Source: UBA5189 sp035631615 (GTDB lineage: Bacteria > Chloroflexota > Limnocylindria > Limnocylindrales > CSP1-4). From it: DNA of 61,211 nucleotides. This document shows positions 51,155 through 58,580 of this stretch, one piece after another. The notes beneath the pieces were generated by a model that saw only the letters and a program-made list of their open reading frames with translations, was not told where the DNA came from and searched no databases. The DNA is taken from contig DASQIK010000062.1 of NCBI GenBank assembly GCA_035631615.1, forward strand, positions 1 through 61,211, given 5' to 3'. Positions within the stretch are counted from its first letter, which is position 1, and every line of letters begins with the position of its first letter. Position numbers and translations under genes: made by a program.

Positions 51155-52498
51155 ATGAGTCGCGATTTCGTCGGCGCTCTCCTCCAGCTCAATGCCGAGA
51201 AGCAGGTCTCCCGCGAGCAGCTCATCCGCACGGTGGAGGACGCGATCGCCGCGGCCTACCGGCGGGTCGCGAACGAGGAGGACATCCACGTCCAGATCGA
51301 CGCGGACAGCGGCCGCATCCGGGTCTACCGCGCCCGTATCGCCGCCGTCGATCCCATCGAGGAAGAGCAGCAGCTGACCCACTTCACCCTCGACGAGGCG
51401 CGCCGCCACAAGGCCGACGCCATCCCGGGTGAGCTCGTGGAGATCGAGGAGCTCGACGGCGACGCCTTCGGGCGCATCGGCGCGCAGACCGCCAAGCAGG
51501 TCGTCCTGCAGCGCCTCCGCGAGGCCGAGCGCGACGCCGTGTTCGATCAGTTCGCCGACAAGGAAGGGGAGCTGGTCACCGGGACCGTCAACCGGGTCGA
51601 GCCGCGGGCGATGATCCTGGACATGGGCAAGGGCGTCGAGGGTGTGCTGGCGACGACCGAGCAGTCCCCGCTGGAGCACTACCGCATCGGCCAGAACGTC
51701 AAGGCCTACGTCCTCGAGGTCCGCCGCACGCCGCGCGGGCCGGCGCTGTTCGTCAGCCGGACCCACAAGGGCTTCCTCAAGCGCCTGTTCGAGCTCGAGG
51801 TCCCCGAGATCCACAACGGCACGGTCGAGATCCGAGCCATCGCACGCGAGGCCGGCAGCCGCTCGAAGGTCGCCGTCGGGTCGCGTCAGGAAGGCCTCGA
51901 CCCCGTCGGCGCCACTGTTGGCCAGCGCGGCGCCCGCGTCCAGTCCGTCGTGGCAGAGCTCGGTGGCGAGAAGATCGACGTGATCCCGTGGAATGACGAC
52001 CCGTCCGCGTTCGTCGCCAATGCGCTCTCGCCGGCCCAGGTCCTCTCCGTCGACATCGACCAGGAGAAGCGGATCGCGAACGTGACCGTGCCGGAGCGCA
52101 TGCTCTCGCTCGCGATCGGCCGCGAGGGCCAGAACGCCAGGCTGGCGGCACGCCTGACCGGCTGGCGCATCGACATCCGGAGCGACGTCTCTGTTGCCGA
52201 GGCGAAGGCCGCGGCGAGCCGTGAGCCGGAGGCCGCGCCAGTCGTCGACCAGGCCGAGCTCGCCCAGGAGCGCCTCGACGACGATGGCGCGCCGGCGACT
52301 GCCGTCGAAGCAGCCCAGGAAGCGGCCGCCGAGAAGCCTGCAACCAGGAAGCCGCGCGCGTCCCGCGCGAAGCCCGCCGTCGCCGAGGCCGAGCCGGTGA
52401 CGGCCGCGGTCGCCGGCGAGTCGGCCAATGGGACCGAGGTCGCGAAGAAGCCGCGCGCCCGCAGGACAAAGGCCGCCGCCGACGAGGTGGCGTCGTAG
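51155..52498 (+). CDS. nusA: Transcription termination/antitermination protein NusA
   Basis: RNA-polymerase-associated factor. 447 residues. N-terminal RNAP-binding domain (1-130), S1 domain (about 135-200: GTVNRVEPRAMILDMG), KH1 (GSRSKVAVGSRQEGLDPVGATVG) and KH2 (ALSPAQVLSVDI to AIGREGQNARLAARL). The C-terminal 100 residues are Ala/Glu/Lys-rich and low complexity. Its leader carries an attenuator, and NusA itself could act on it. Confidence 0.96.
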   Translation: MSRDFVGALLQLNAEKQVSREQLIRTVEDAIAAAYRRVANEEDIHVQIDADSGRIRVYRARIAAVDPIEEEQQLTHFTLDEARRHKADAIPGELVEIEELDGDAFGRIGAQTAKQVVLQRLREAERDAVFDQFADKEGELVTGTVNRVEPRAMILDMGKGVEGVLATTEQSPLEHYRIGQNVKAYVLEVRRTPRGPALFVSRTHKGFLKRLFELEVPEIHNGTVEIRAIAREAGSRSKVAVGSRQEGLDPVGATVGQRGARVQSVVAELGGEKIDVIPWNDDPSAFVANALSPAQVLSVDIDQEKRIANVTVPERMLSLAIGREGQNARLAARLTGWRIDIRSDVSVAEAKAAASREPEAAPVVDQAELAQERLDDDGAPATAVEAAQEAAAEKPATRKPRASRAKPAVAEAEPVTAAVAGESANGTEVAKKPRARRTKAAADEVAS

Positions 52499-52512
52499 GC
52501 GCCGCGGCGGGC

Positions 52513-52800
52513 ATGCTCGAGCGTCGAGCCGACCCGACCCGATCCTGTGTCCACTGCCGGACCAGTCGCGCCAAGCGCGACCTGCTCCGTGTCGTCCGTG
52601 CGCCCGACGGGACCATCCACCTCGATGCGAGTGGCCGCGCGAACGGCCGCGGCGCGTATGTGTGCCGTGACGAGGCCTGCATCGCGGGCGCGACCGGGCG
52701 TGGCGGCCTTGGCCGAGCACTCGAGATTACCCTTCCCGCGGATCTCGCGGACCAGCTGCTGACCGCCATGCGCGGAGGAGTGACCGATGGCGCGCAGTAG
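52513..52800 (+). CDS. ylxR: YlxR (DUF448) family RNA-binding protein
   Basis: 95 residues. TRSCVHCRTSRAKRDLLRVV and GRANGRGAYVCRDEACI are the DUF448 marks. In Bacillus and Clostridia, YlxR affects RNase P and expression of other genes. Overlaps infB by 14 nt. ylxQ (L7Ae-like) is missing. Confidence 0.92.
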   Translation: MLERRADPTRSCVHCRTSRAKRDLLRVVRAPDGTIHLDASGRANGRGAYVCRDEACIAGATGRGGLGRALEITLPADLADQLLTAMRGGVTDGAQ

Positions 52801-54694
52801 GAGCGGCACCCGCGGCCGGCGCGGACCACGCAAGCCGCCGCGTCGAGATGGGGCCTTCGGCCAGACCGCGGTCCAGGTCGTCGATCCGTCGATGCGCGGG
52901 GCGGTCGAGCTGCCCGCGACGATCACCGTCAAGGAGCTCGCCGAGCTGCTGACGGTCAACCCGGCGGACGTCATCCGCGAGCTCATCAAGAGCGGCATCT
53001 TCGCAACGATCAACCAGCTGATCGACCGCGACACCGCCTCGCTCGTCGCCAGCGAGCTCGGCTACGAGGTCGCCGAGCCGACCGCCCCCGGCGCGGCCGC
53101 CGCGGTGGGCGATGACGGCGTGGAAGCTCCGCAGGCCGCCACGAAGGAGTCGTTGTTCACCGAGGACGACATCGCCGACCTCGTCGATCGGGCGCCGATC
53201 GTCACGGTCATGGGCCACGTCGACCACGGCAAGACCAGCCTGCTCGACGCGATCCGCTCGACCACCGTCGCGGCCGGTGAGCGCGGCGGCATCACCCAGC
53301 ACATCGGCGCGAGCGACGTCACTCGCGGCGACCGCCGCGTGGTCTTCCTCGACACCCCGGGCCACGAGGCGTTCACCGCGATGCGCGCCCGTGGGGCCAA
53401 GGTGACCGACATCGCGGTGGTGGTCGTTGCGGCCGACGACGGCGTCATGCCCCAGACGCTCGAGGCGATCGGCCACGCCAAGGCGGCCAAGGTGCCGATC
53501 ATCATCGCCCTCAACAAGATCGACAAGCCGGACGCCAACCCGGATCGCGTCAAGACCGAGCTGACCGAGGCCGGCGTCGTCATCGAGGAGTACGGCGGCG
53601 ACACGCCGATGGTGCCCGTCTCGGCCAAGACCCGGGTCGGGCTCGACGACCTCGTCGACATGATCCTGCTCGTCGCCGACCTCCAGGAGCTCAAGGCGAA
53701 CCCGAAGCGGTCCGCGATCGGCACGATCGTCGAGGCGCGCATGGACAAGGCCCGCGGCCCGGTCGGGACCGTGCTGGTCCAGACGGGCACGCTCAACGTC
53801 GGCGACATCATCGTGGTCGGGGAGACGTTCGGCCGGGTTCGGGCCCTCGAGGACGAGCACGGCAAGCGCATGAAGAAGGCCGGGCCCGCCACGCCGGCGG
53901 TCATCCTCGGCCTGTCCGAGGTCCCGGAGGCGGGCGACATCCTGCGCGTCGTCGCCGACGATAAGTCGGCCCGGGCCGCTGTCGAGGCGCGCCACGCCGA
54001 GCTCGCCGCCAAGGGCGGGGAGGGGAGCGGTCGAGCGACGCTCGAGGACCTCTACCGCCAGATCCAGGCGGGCCAGGCCAAGGAGCTGCGGATCGTCCTC
54101 AAGGCGGACGTCTCCGGCTCGCTCGGCGCCATCACCCACGCCCTGGGCCAGCTCAAGAGCGACGAGGTCAAGCTCAACGTCCTGTACGAGGGCGCGGGCG
54201 AGATCAGCGACAACGACATCCTGCTCGCATCCGCATCGAACGCCATCGTCGTCGGCTTCAACACCGCGATCAGCGACACCGCGCGACGCGCGGCCGAGGC
54301 CGAGAAGGTCGATGTCCGCTTGTACGACATCATCTACCAGCTCACGGATGACATCGAGAAGGCGCTCAGCGGCCTCCTCGAGCCCGAGCAGGTCGAGGTC
54401 ATCGAGGGCCGCGCGGAGGTCCGCAAGCTGATCAAGGTCGGCCGCCAGGTGATCGCCGGCTCGTACGTCACGGACGGCCGGATCGTCCGTTCCGGCGGCG
54501 TTCGACTGTGGCGCGGCGGCAAGGTCGTCGCGACCGACAAGATCGACTCGCTCCGCCGCTTCAAGGACGACGTCCGCGAGGTCCAGACGGGCTTCGAGTG
54601 CGGCATCGGCCTGGTCAATACGACGGACATCCTCGAGGGCGACGTGATCGAGTGCTATTCCACGCAGACGGTGAGCCGCTCCGCGGTCGCCTGA
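52787..54694 (+). CDS. infB: Translation initiation factor IF-2
   Basis: GTPase placing fMet-tRNA on the 30S. 635 residues, a short form with little N-terminal extension. IF2_N helix (ITVKELAELLTVNPADVI), G1 GHVDHGKT at 143-150, DTPGHEAF, NKID, then domains II-IV ending near GFECGIGLVNTTDILEGDVI. All essential residues seen. Confidence 0.97.
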   Translation: MARSRSGTRGRRGPRKPPRRDGAFGQTAVQVVDPSMRGAVELPATITVKELAELLTVNPADVIRELIKSGIFATINQLIDRDTASLVASELGYEVAEPTAPGAAAAVGDDGVEAPQAATKESLFTEDDIADLVDRAPIVTVMGHVDHGKTSLLDAIRSTTVAAGERGGITQHIGASDVTRGDRRVVFLDTPGHEAFTAMRARGAKVTDIAVVVVAADDGVMPQTLEAIGHAKAAKVPIIIALNKIDKPDANPDRVKTELTEAGVVIEEYGGDTPMVPVSAKTRVGLDDLVDMILLVADLQELKANPKRSAIGTIVEARMDKARGPVGTVLVQTGTLNVGDIIVVGETFGRVRALEDEHGKRMKKAGPATPAVILGLSEVPEAGDILRVVADDKSARAAVEARHAELAAKGGEGSGRATLEDLYRQIQAGQAKELRIVLKADVSGSLGAITHALGQLKSDEVKLNVLYEGAGEISDNDILLASASNAIVVGFNTAISDTARRAAEAEKVDVRLYDIIYQLTDDIEKALSGLLEPEQVEVIEGRAEVRKLIKVGRQVIAGSYVTDGRIVRSGGVRLWRGGKVVATDKIDSLRRFKDDVREVQTGFECGIGLVNTTDILEGDVIECYSTQTVSRSAVA

Positions 54695-54725
54695 GCGCGC
54701 CGCTCTCTCGCGGCTGGAGCCCACC

Positions 54726-55181
54726 ATGACCGCACGGACCGACCGCATCGATGAGCTGCTCCGCGAGGAGATCGGCGCCATCCTGGCGAAAGACGTGCAG
54801 GACCCGCGGATCGGGTTCGTGACCGTCACCGACGTCGAGACCGCGCCGGACCTGAGCACGGCCCGGGTATGGGTCAGCGTCATCGGGCAGCCGGCGGACC
54901 GCGAGCAGTCCATGCGTGCCCTCCAGCACGCGCTGCCGTTCGTGCGCCACGAGCTCGGCTCGCGGATCCGGCTGCGGCGCATCCCCGAGCTCCAGCTGCG
55001 GGCGGACGATACCGCGCAGCGGGGGACGCGGGTCCTCCAGCTGCTGGCCGAGCTCGAGGCGACCGGAGGCGCCCCGGTGGAGCCGCCGCCCGTCGAGGAG
55101 TCGTTGCCCACCCCGACGTTCCAGCTGCCGGTCCCGGCCGCGCCGCGACCCCGGAAGAAGCGCAAGGCGGGCCGGCCATGA
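54726..55181 (+). CDS. rbfA: Ribosome-binding factor A
   Basis: 151 residues. KH-like fold: RIDELLREEIGAILAKDVQDPRIGFVTVTDVE, LRRIPELQLRADD. A 40-residue Pro/basic tail (PRPRKKRKAGRP at the end) is added. Needed for 30S maturation. ATGA overlap with nrnA. Confidence 0.95.
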   Translation: MTARTDRIDELLREEIGAILAKDVQDPRIGFVTVTDVETAPDLSTARVWVSVIGQPADREQSMRALQHALPFVRHELGSRIRLRRIPELQLRADDTAQRGTRVLQLLAELEATGGAPVEPPPVEESLPTPTFQLPVPAAPRPRKKRKAGRP

Positions 55182-56206
55182 GCGTCGACCTCCGGCCCTG
55201 GCTCGACGCGGTGCCACGCGAGGCCGCCGCTGCAATCGCGGCGGCACGTCGCCCGCTCATCGCGACCCACGAGAACCCGGACGCGGACACGCTCGGCGCG
55301 GCGCTCGGCGTCGCGGCGATCGTCGAGCACCACGGCGGGACCCCGACGCTCATCTCCACGGACCCCGTCCCGCCCCTCTACCAGTTCCTGGCCGGCATGG
55401 ATCGGTTCCGCTCCGACCCGGCGCCCGACGGCGACCCTGACCTGCTGGTTGTCTGCGACTGCGGCTCGCTCGATCGGCTGGGCGGCGTCCGCGAACGGAA
55501 CCGCGAGCTGTTCGACCGGCTGCCGCGGGTCCTCATCGACCACCATGCCTCGAACGCGGACGCGGGCCCGCGCGACTGGGTCGACCCGCAAGCCGCGGCC
55601 ACCTGCGAGCTCGTCGTCCTGCTCGCGGTCCACCTCGGCGTCCCGCTCACGGCCGGTGACGGAGCCATGGCCGCGGCGTTGATGGCCGGTATCGTGATGG
55701 ACACGGCCACGTTCGCCCACCCGAACGCGACCCCGCGCACGCTTGCCGTGTCGGCCGCGCTCGTCGCGGCAGGCGCGCCGCTGTCGGAGATCTCGCGTCG
55801 GCTGTACCGATCCAAGCCCGATACCCAGCTGCGGCTCTTCGGGCGCGTCCTCGATCGCCTGGCGACCTCGGCGAATGGTCTCGTCATCTACAGCTGGCTG
55901 TCCGACGCGGACCTGATTGCGACCGGCACGCTCGGTGCCCACTCCGAGGGCCTGATCGACCTCCTCGCCCAGTCCGAGACCGCGGAGGTCGCGATCCTGT
56001 TCAAGGAAGCCGGCCCGACGACCCGCGTCTCCGTGCGGACGAAGCCAGGTGGCGTCGACGCAACCGAGCTCACGGGGACCTTCGGGGGCGGAGGTCATGC
56101 GCGCGCGGCTGGCGCGACGGTCGCGGCCCCGATGGACGAGGCGCGCTCGCACGTCCTCGCCGTCGCGGATCGGCTCGCCGGCGCCGTCAGCCGCAAGCCC
56201 GCCTGA
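55178..56206 (+). CDS. nrnA: Bifunctional oligoribonuclease/PAP phosphatase NrnA (DHH-DHHA1)
   Basis: Degrades nano-RNAs and pAp. 342 residues from ATG 55178. DHH domain: THENPDADTLGAALGV, VVCDCGSLDRLG, LIDHHASN; linker; DHHA1 domain ending in GGGGHARAAGATV. Normal place between rbfA and truB. Confidence 0.93.
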   Translation: MSVDLRPWLDAVPREAAAAIAAARRPLIATHENPDADTLGAALGVAAIVEHHGGTPTLISTDPVPPLYQFLAGMDRFRSDPAPDGDPDLLVVCDCGSLDRLGGVRERNRELFDRLPRVLIDHHASNADAGPRDWVDPQAAATCELVVLLAVHLGVPLTAGDGAMAAALMAGIVMDTATFAHPNATPRTLAVSAALVAAGAPLSEISRRLYRSKPDTQLRLFGRVLDRLATSANGLVIYSWLSDADLIATGTLGAHSEGLIDLLAQSETAEVAILFKEAGPTTRVSVRTKPGGVDATELTGTFGGGGHARAAGATVAAPMDEARSHVLAVADRLAGAVSRKPA

Positions 56207-56214
56207 GCGGACCG

Positions 56215-57150
56215 GTGTCCCGCCAGCCCGATGCCCCGGGCATGCACGGCGTGCTCGTCGTCGCCAAGCCCGCCGGCCCGACCTCGCACGACGTGGTGGC
56301 GCTCGTTCGCCGCCTCGCCCTGACGCGCCGGATCGGACATGGCGGCACGCTCGATCCGTTCGCGTCCGGCGTGCTCCCACTGTTCCTCGGCGGCGCGACG
56401 CGCCTCGTCGAGTACCACCTCGCCGACGACAAGGCATATCGCGCGACGATCTGCTTCGGCGCGGCGTCGACGACCGACGACCTCGACGGCGAATTGACGC
56501 CGGTGGACGGCCCGGCGCCGACGCGGGAGTCGGTCGAGGCCGCGCTGGAGGCGTCGGTCGGACCCCAGCTGCAGCAGCCGCCCGTCTACTCGGCGGTCCA
56601 GGTCGGCGGCAGGCGCGCGTATGCGATGGCGCGCGCCGGCGAGGCGGTCGACCTGCCGCCCCGCAGCGTGGACATCAAGTCGCTCGATCTCGTGGAGTGG
56701 GACGGCAGCGATCCGGCCCGCGCGATCGGCATCGTCGACGTGCGCTGCTCCGCGGGGACCTACGTGCGCGCGCTCGCCCGGGACCTCGGGTCGCGCCTTG
56801 GCTGCGGGGCGTACCTCGGCGCCCTGGTCCGGAGCGCGAGTGGGCCGTTCACCCTGGAGAACGCGCACTCGCTGGATGCGCTCCGAGCCGTGGCCGCGGC
56901 CTCCGGGTCGGACGGCATGCGCGAGCTGCTCCTCCCGGGCGACACGGGCCTGGACGCGCTGCCCGCGATCGCCCTCACGGACCACGAGATCGCGGACGCG
57001 CTCCAGGGGCGGTTCGTGCGCCCGTCCGGTGGCGTGCGCGCGGCACCGGAGGGCGAGCCGCTGCGCCTGGTCGACGGCGCCGGCGTGATCGTCGGCATGG
57101 GTCGTCGCGAGGGCGCGCGCATCGCGCCGACGAAGATGTTGCCGCGCTGA
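56215..57150 (+). CDS. truB: tRNA pseudouridine(55) synthase TruB
   Basis: 311 residues from GTG 56215. GVLVVAKPAGPTSHDVV, catalytic Asp in GHGGTLDPFASGVLPL, YRATICFGAASTTDDLDGE, and the C-terminal PUA-like part. TGATG junction with ribF. Confidence 0.96.
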   Translation: MSRQPDAPGMHGVLVVAKPAGPTSHDVVALVRRLALTRRIGHGGTLDPFASGVLPLFLGGATRLVEYHLADDKAYRATICFGAASTTDDLDGELTPVDGPAPTRESVEAALEASVGPQLQQPPVYSAVQVGGRRAYAMARAGEAVDLPPRSVDIKSLDLVEWDGSDPARAIGIVDVRCSAGTYVRALARDLGSRLGCGAYLGALVRSASGPFTLENAHSLDALRAVAAASGSDGMRELLLPGDTGLDALPAIALTDHEIADALQGRFVRPSGGVRAAPEGEPLRLVDGAGVIVGMGRREGARIAPTKMLPR

Positions 57151-57950
57151 TGGCAATGGCGGTGGTCCACGGGATCGACGCACTGGATGCCGCGCTGGGC
57201 CGCCTGTTCGTGGTCGTCGGGGTCTTCGACGGGCTGCACCTTGGCCATGCCTACCTGCTCGACCAGCTGGCGGCCGCGGCCCGCACCCATGCCGCGAGGC
57301 CCGCGGTCATCACCTTCGACCATCACCCCGACGAGATCCTGAAAGGCCACGCGCCGCCGCTCCTGTGCGACCCGGACGAGCGCCTCCAGCGCCTGGCGGA
57401 CGCGGGGGTTGCCGTCACCGTGGTCCAGACCTTCGACGTCGCCCTGCGCGAGACTCCCTTCGACGCCTTCGTCCGCAGGGTCGCAGACCGCATCGAGCTG
57501 GCCGGCTTCCTGATGACGCCGGACTCCGCGTTCGGCTTCGAGCGCGGCGGGACACCGGCTGCCGTTGCGGCGCTCGGTCGCGACGTCGGCTACGAGGTCG
57601 TCGTGGTGCCCCAGTTCACGCTCGAGGGTGCGGCGGTGAGCAGCTCCAAGATCCGCGGCGCCATCGCGGCCGGCGATCTCGAGACCGCCGAGCGGCTCCT
57701 CGGGCGCCCGTACTCGGTCGTCGGGACGCTCAGGTCAGGCGGGTCCCTGGCGCCCGCGGTGACCTTCCCGATGCCGGTAGCGCTCCCGCCGGCCGGCCGA
57801 TACTCGGTGGAGATCGGGCTGAACGGCTGCGAGTGGATCCGCAGCTCGGCCGAGGTCGCGGACGGGCACCTCGCCTTCGAGCCCGCGGCCGTCGGAGAGC
57901 CTCCGATCGCGAGCTCGCCTCGCGTCACAGTGGTCTTCACCGGGGCCTGA
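57150..57950 (+). CDS. ribF: RibF-type FMN adenylyltransferase with degenerate riboflavin kinase half
   Basis: 266 residues from ATG 57150; RibF is normally about 300-330. The N-terminal FAD synthetase domain is complete: VGVFDGLHLGH (24-33), AVITFDHHP, SSSKIRGAIAAGDLETAERLLGRPYSVVG. The C-terminal half (187-266) is only ~80 residues; it lacks the GFPTAN motif and the catalytic Glu of riboflavin kinase, and reads as a short beta-rich piece. So the enzyme may convert FMN to FAD only, with kinase supplied elsewhere. Adenylyltransferase call strong; loss of kinase is inferred from missing motifs. Confidence 0.88.
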   Translation: MAMAVVHGIDALDAALGRLFVVVGVFDGLHLGHAYLLDQLAAAARTHAARPAVITFDHHPDEILKGHAPPLLCDPDERLQRLADAGVAVTVVQTFDVALRETPFDAFVRRVADRIELAGFLMTPDSAFGFERGGTPAAVAALGRDVGYEVVVVPQFTLEGAAVSSSKIRGAIAAGDLETAERLLGRPYSVVGTLRSGGSLAPAVTFPMPVALPPAGRYSVEIGLNGCEWIRSSAEVADGHLAFEPAAVGEPPIASSPRVTVVFTGA

Positions 57951-58010
57951 GGCCGCAAGCGCCGATCCCTGGGCCACGCCAGGCAGGATGTGCGCCTACG
58001 GATGCGAGTT

Positions 58011-58047
58011 CGACGAGGTTCGGGCGTCCGAGGCGCAAACCTCGTCG
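58011..58047 (+). repeat. Perfect 10-bp hairpin after ribF
   Basis: CGACGAGGTT (58011-58020) and AACCTCGTCG (58038-58047), 17-nt loop, 60 nt after ribF. No T-run; candidate end signal of the nusA-ribF transcript. Confidence 0.55.
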
Positions 58048-58087
58048 GTCTGGGGACGCACGTGCGATCGGAGTCGGCCGGAGCCTG

Positions 58088-58133
58088 GTGCGCAATCGGG
58101 TGTCGCCCTCCCTTCGTGCGTGATCGGGTGTCG
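58088..58133 (+). repeat. Direct repeats upstream of rpsO
   Basis: GTGCGCAATCGGGTGTCG (58088-58105) and GTGCGTGATCGGGTGTCG (58116-58133), 16 of 18 identical, start-to-start 28 bp; a degenerate third copy starts at 58062. The second copy spans the -35/-10 spacer of the rpsO promoter candidate, so they may be operator sites. Confidence 0.5.
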
Positions 58134-58144
58134 GCTGCTACCAT
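58113..58144 (+). promoter_or_regulatory. Candidate rpsO-pnp promoter
   Basis: TTCGTG (58113-58118), 20-bp spacer, TACCAT (58139-58144). Same -35 as the ileS and 8865 promoters. Leader about 50 nt. Confidence 0.4.
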
Positions 58145-58201
58145 CCCTCGGTCAAAGACGTGGAAAAGAACCCAATAGCTTTGTTCGTGTCGGAGGACCG
58201 A

Positions 58202-58471
58202 GTGCCGCTCGCGCCCGAGGGGAAGCAGGAGACCATCGCCGAATTCGCCGTCGCAGACGGCGATACCGGCTCGCCGGAGGTCCAGATCGCGCTCCTCACG
58301 GAGCGGATCAAGGCTCTCACGGATCATCTCCGCAGCTTCCCGAAGGACAACCATTCGCGTCGCGGCCTCCTCAAGCTCGTCGGCCAGCGCCGCCGTCTTC
58401 TCGCGTACCTGCTGAAGAAGGACACCGCGCGCTACCGAGCCGTCATCGGACGGCTCGGACTCCGCCGCTAG
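58202..58471 (+). CDS. rpsO: 30S ribosomal protein S15
   Basis: 89 residues from GTG 58202: exactly the family length, and GGAGG lies 5 nt upstream (58192-58196), so it is preferred over in-frame GTG 58160. EFAVADGDTGSPEVQIALLT, LRSFPKDNHSRRGLLKLVGQ and RRRLLAYL are uS15 hallmarks. rpsO-pnp is a conserved pair. Confidence 0.96.
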   Translation: MPLAPEGKQETIAEFAVADGDTGSPEVQIALLTERIKALTDHLRSFPKDNHSRRGLLKLVGQRRRLLAYLLKKDTARYRAVIGRLGLRR

Positions 58472-58550
58472 CCCTCGCTCGCGGCCCCGCCCAGGAAGGG
58501 CAGGGGGAGCGCCGAGAGCCAACGCGCCGGGCTGACCCGTGAGGTCGTTG

Positions 58551-58569
58551 CCTCCTCCACGGCAGGAGG
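58551..58569 (+). promoter_or_regulatory. SD-sequestering hairpin before pnp
   Basis: CCTCCT (58551-58556), 7-nt loop, AGGAGG (58564-58569). The second arm is the pnp Shine-Dalgarno, 11 nt before GTG 58581, so pairing would block translation. PNPase autocontrol through its leader is known in E. coli; here it is inferred. Confidence 0.5.
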
Positions 58570-58580
58570 ACATACACCCA

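Noticed and set aside
58160..58201. Upstream GTG as the rpsO start
   Set aside because: It would add 14 residues beyond the family length and place the GGAGG Shine-Dalgarno inside the coding part.
57988..58542. 184-codon frame spanning the rpsO region
   Set aside because: Lies across the rpsO control region and over rpsO in another frame; low-complexity Arg/Pro/Ser composition.
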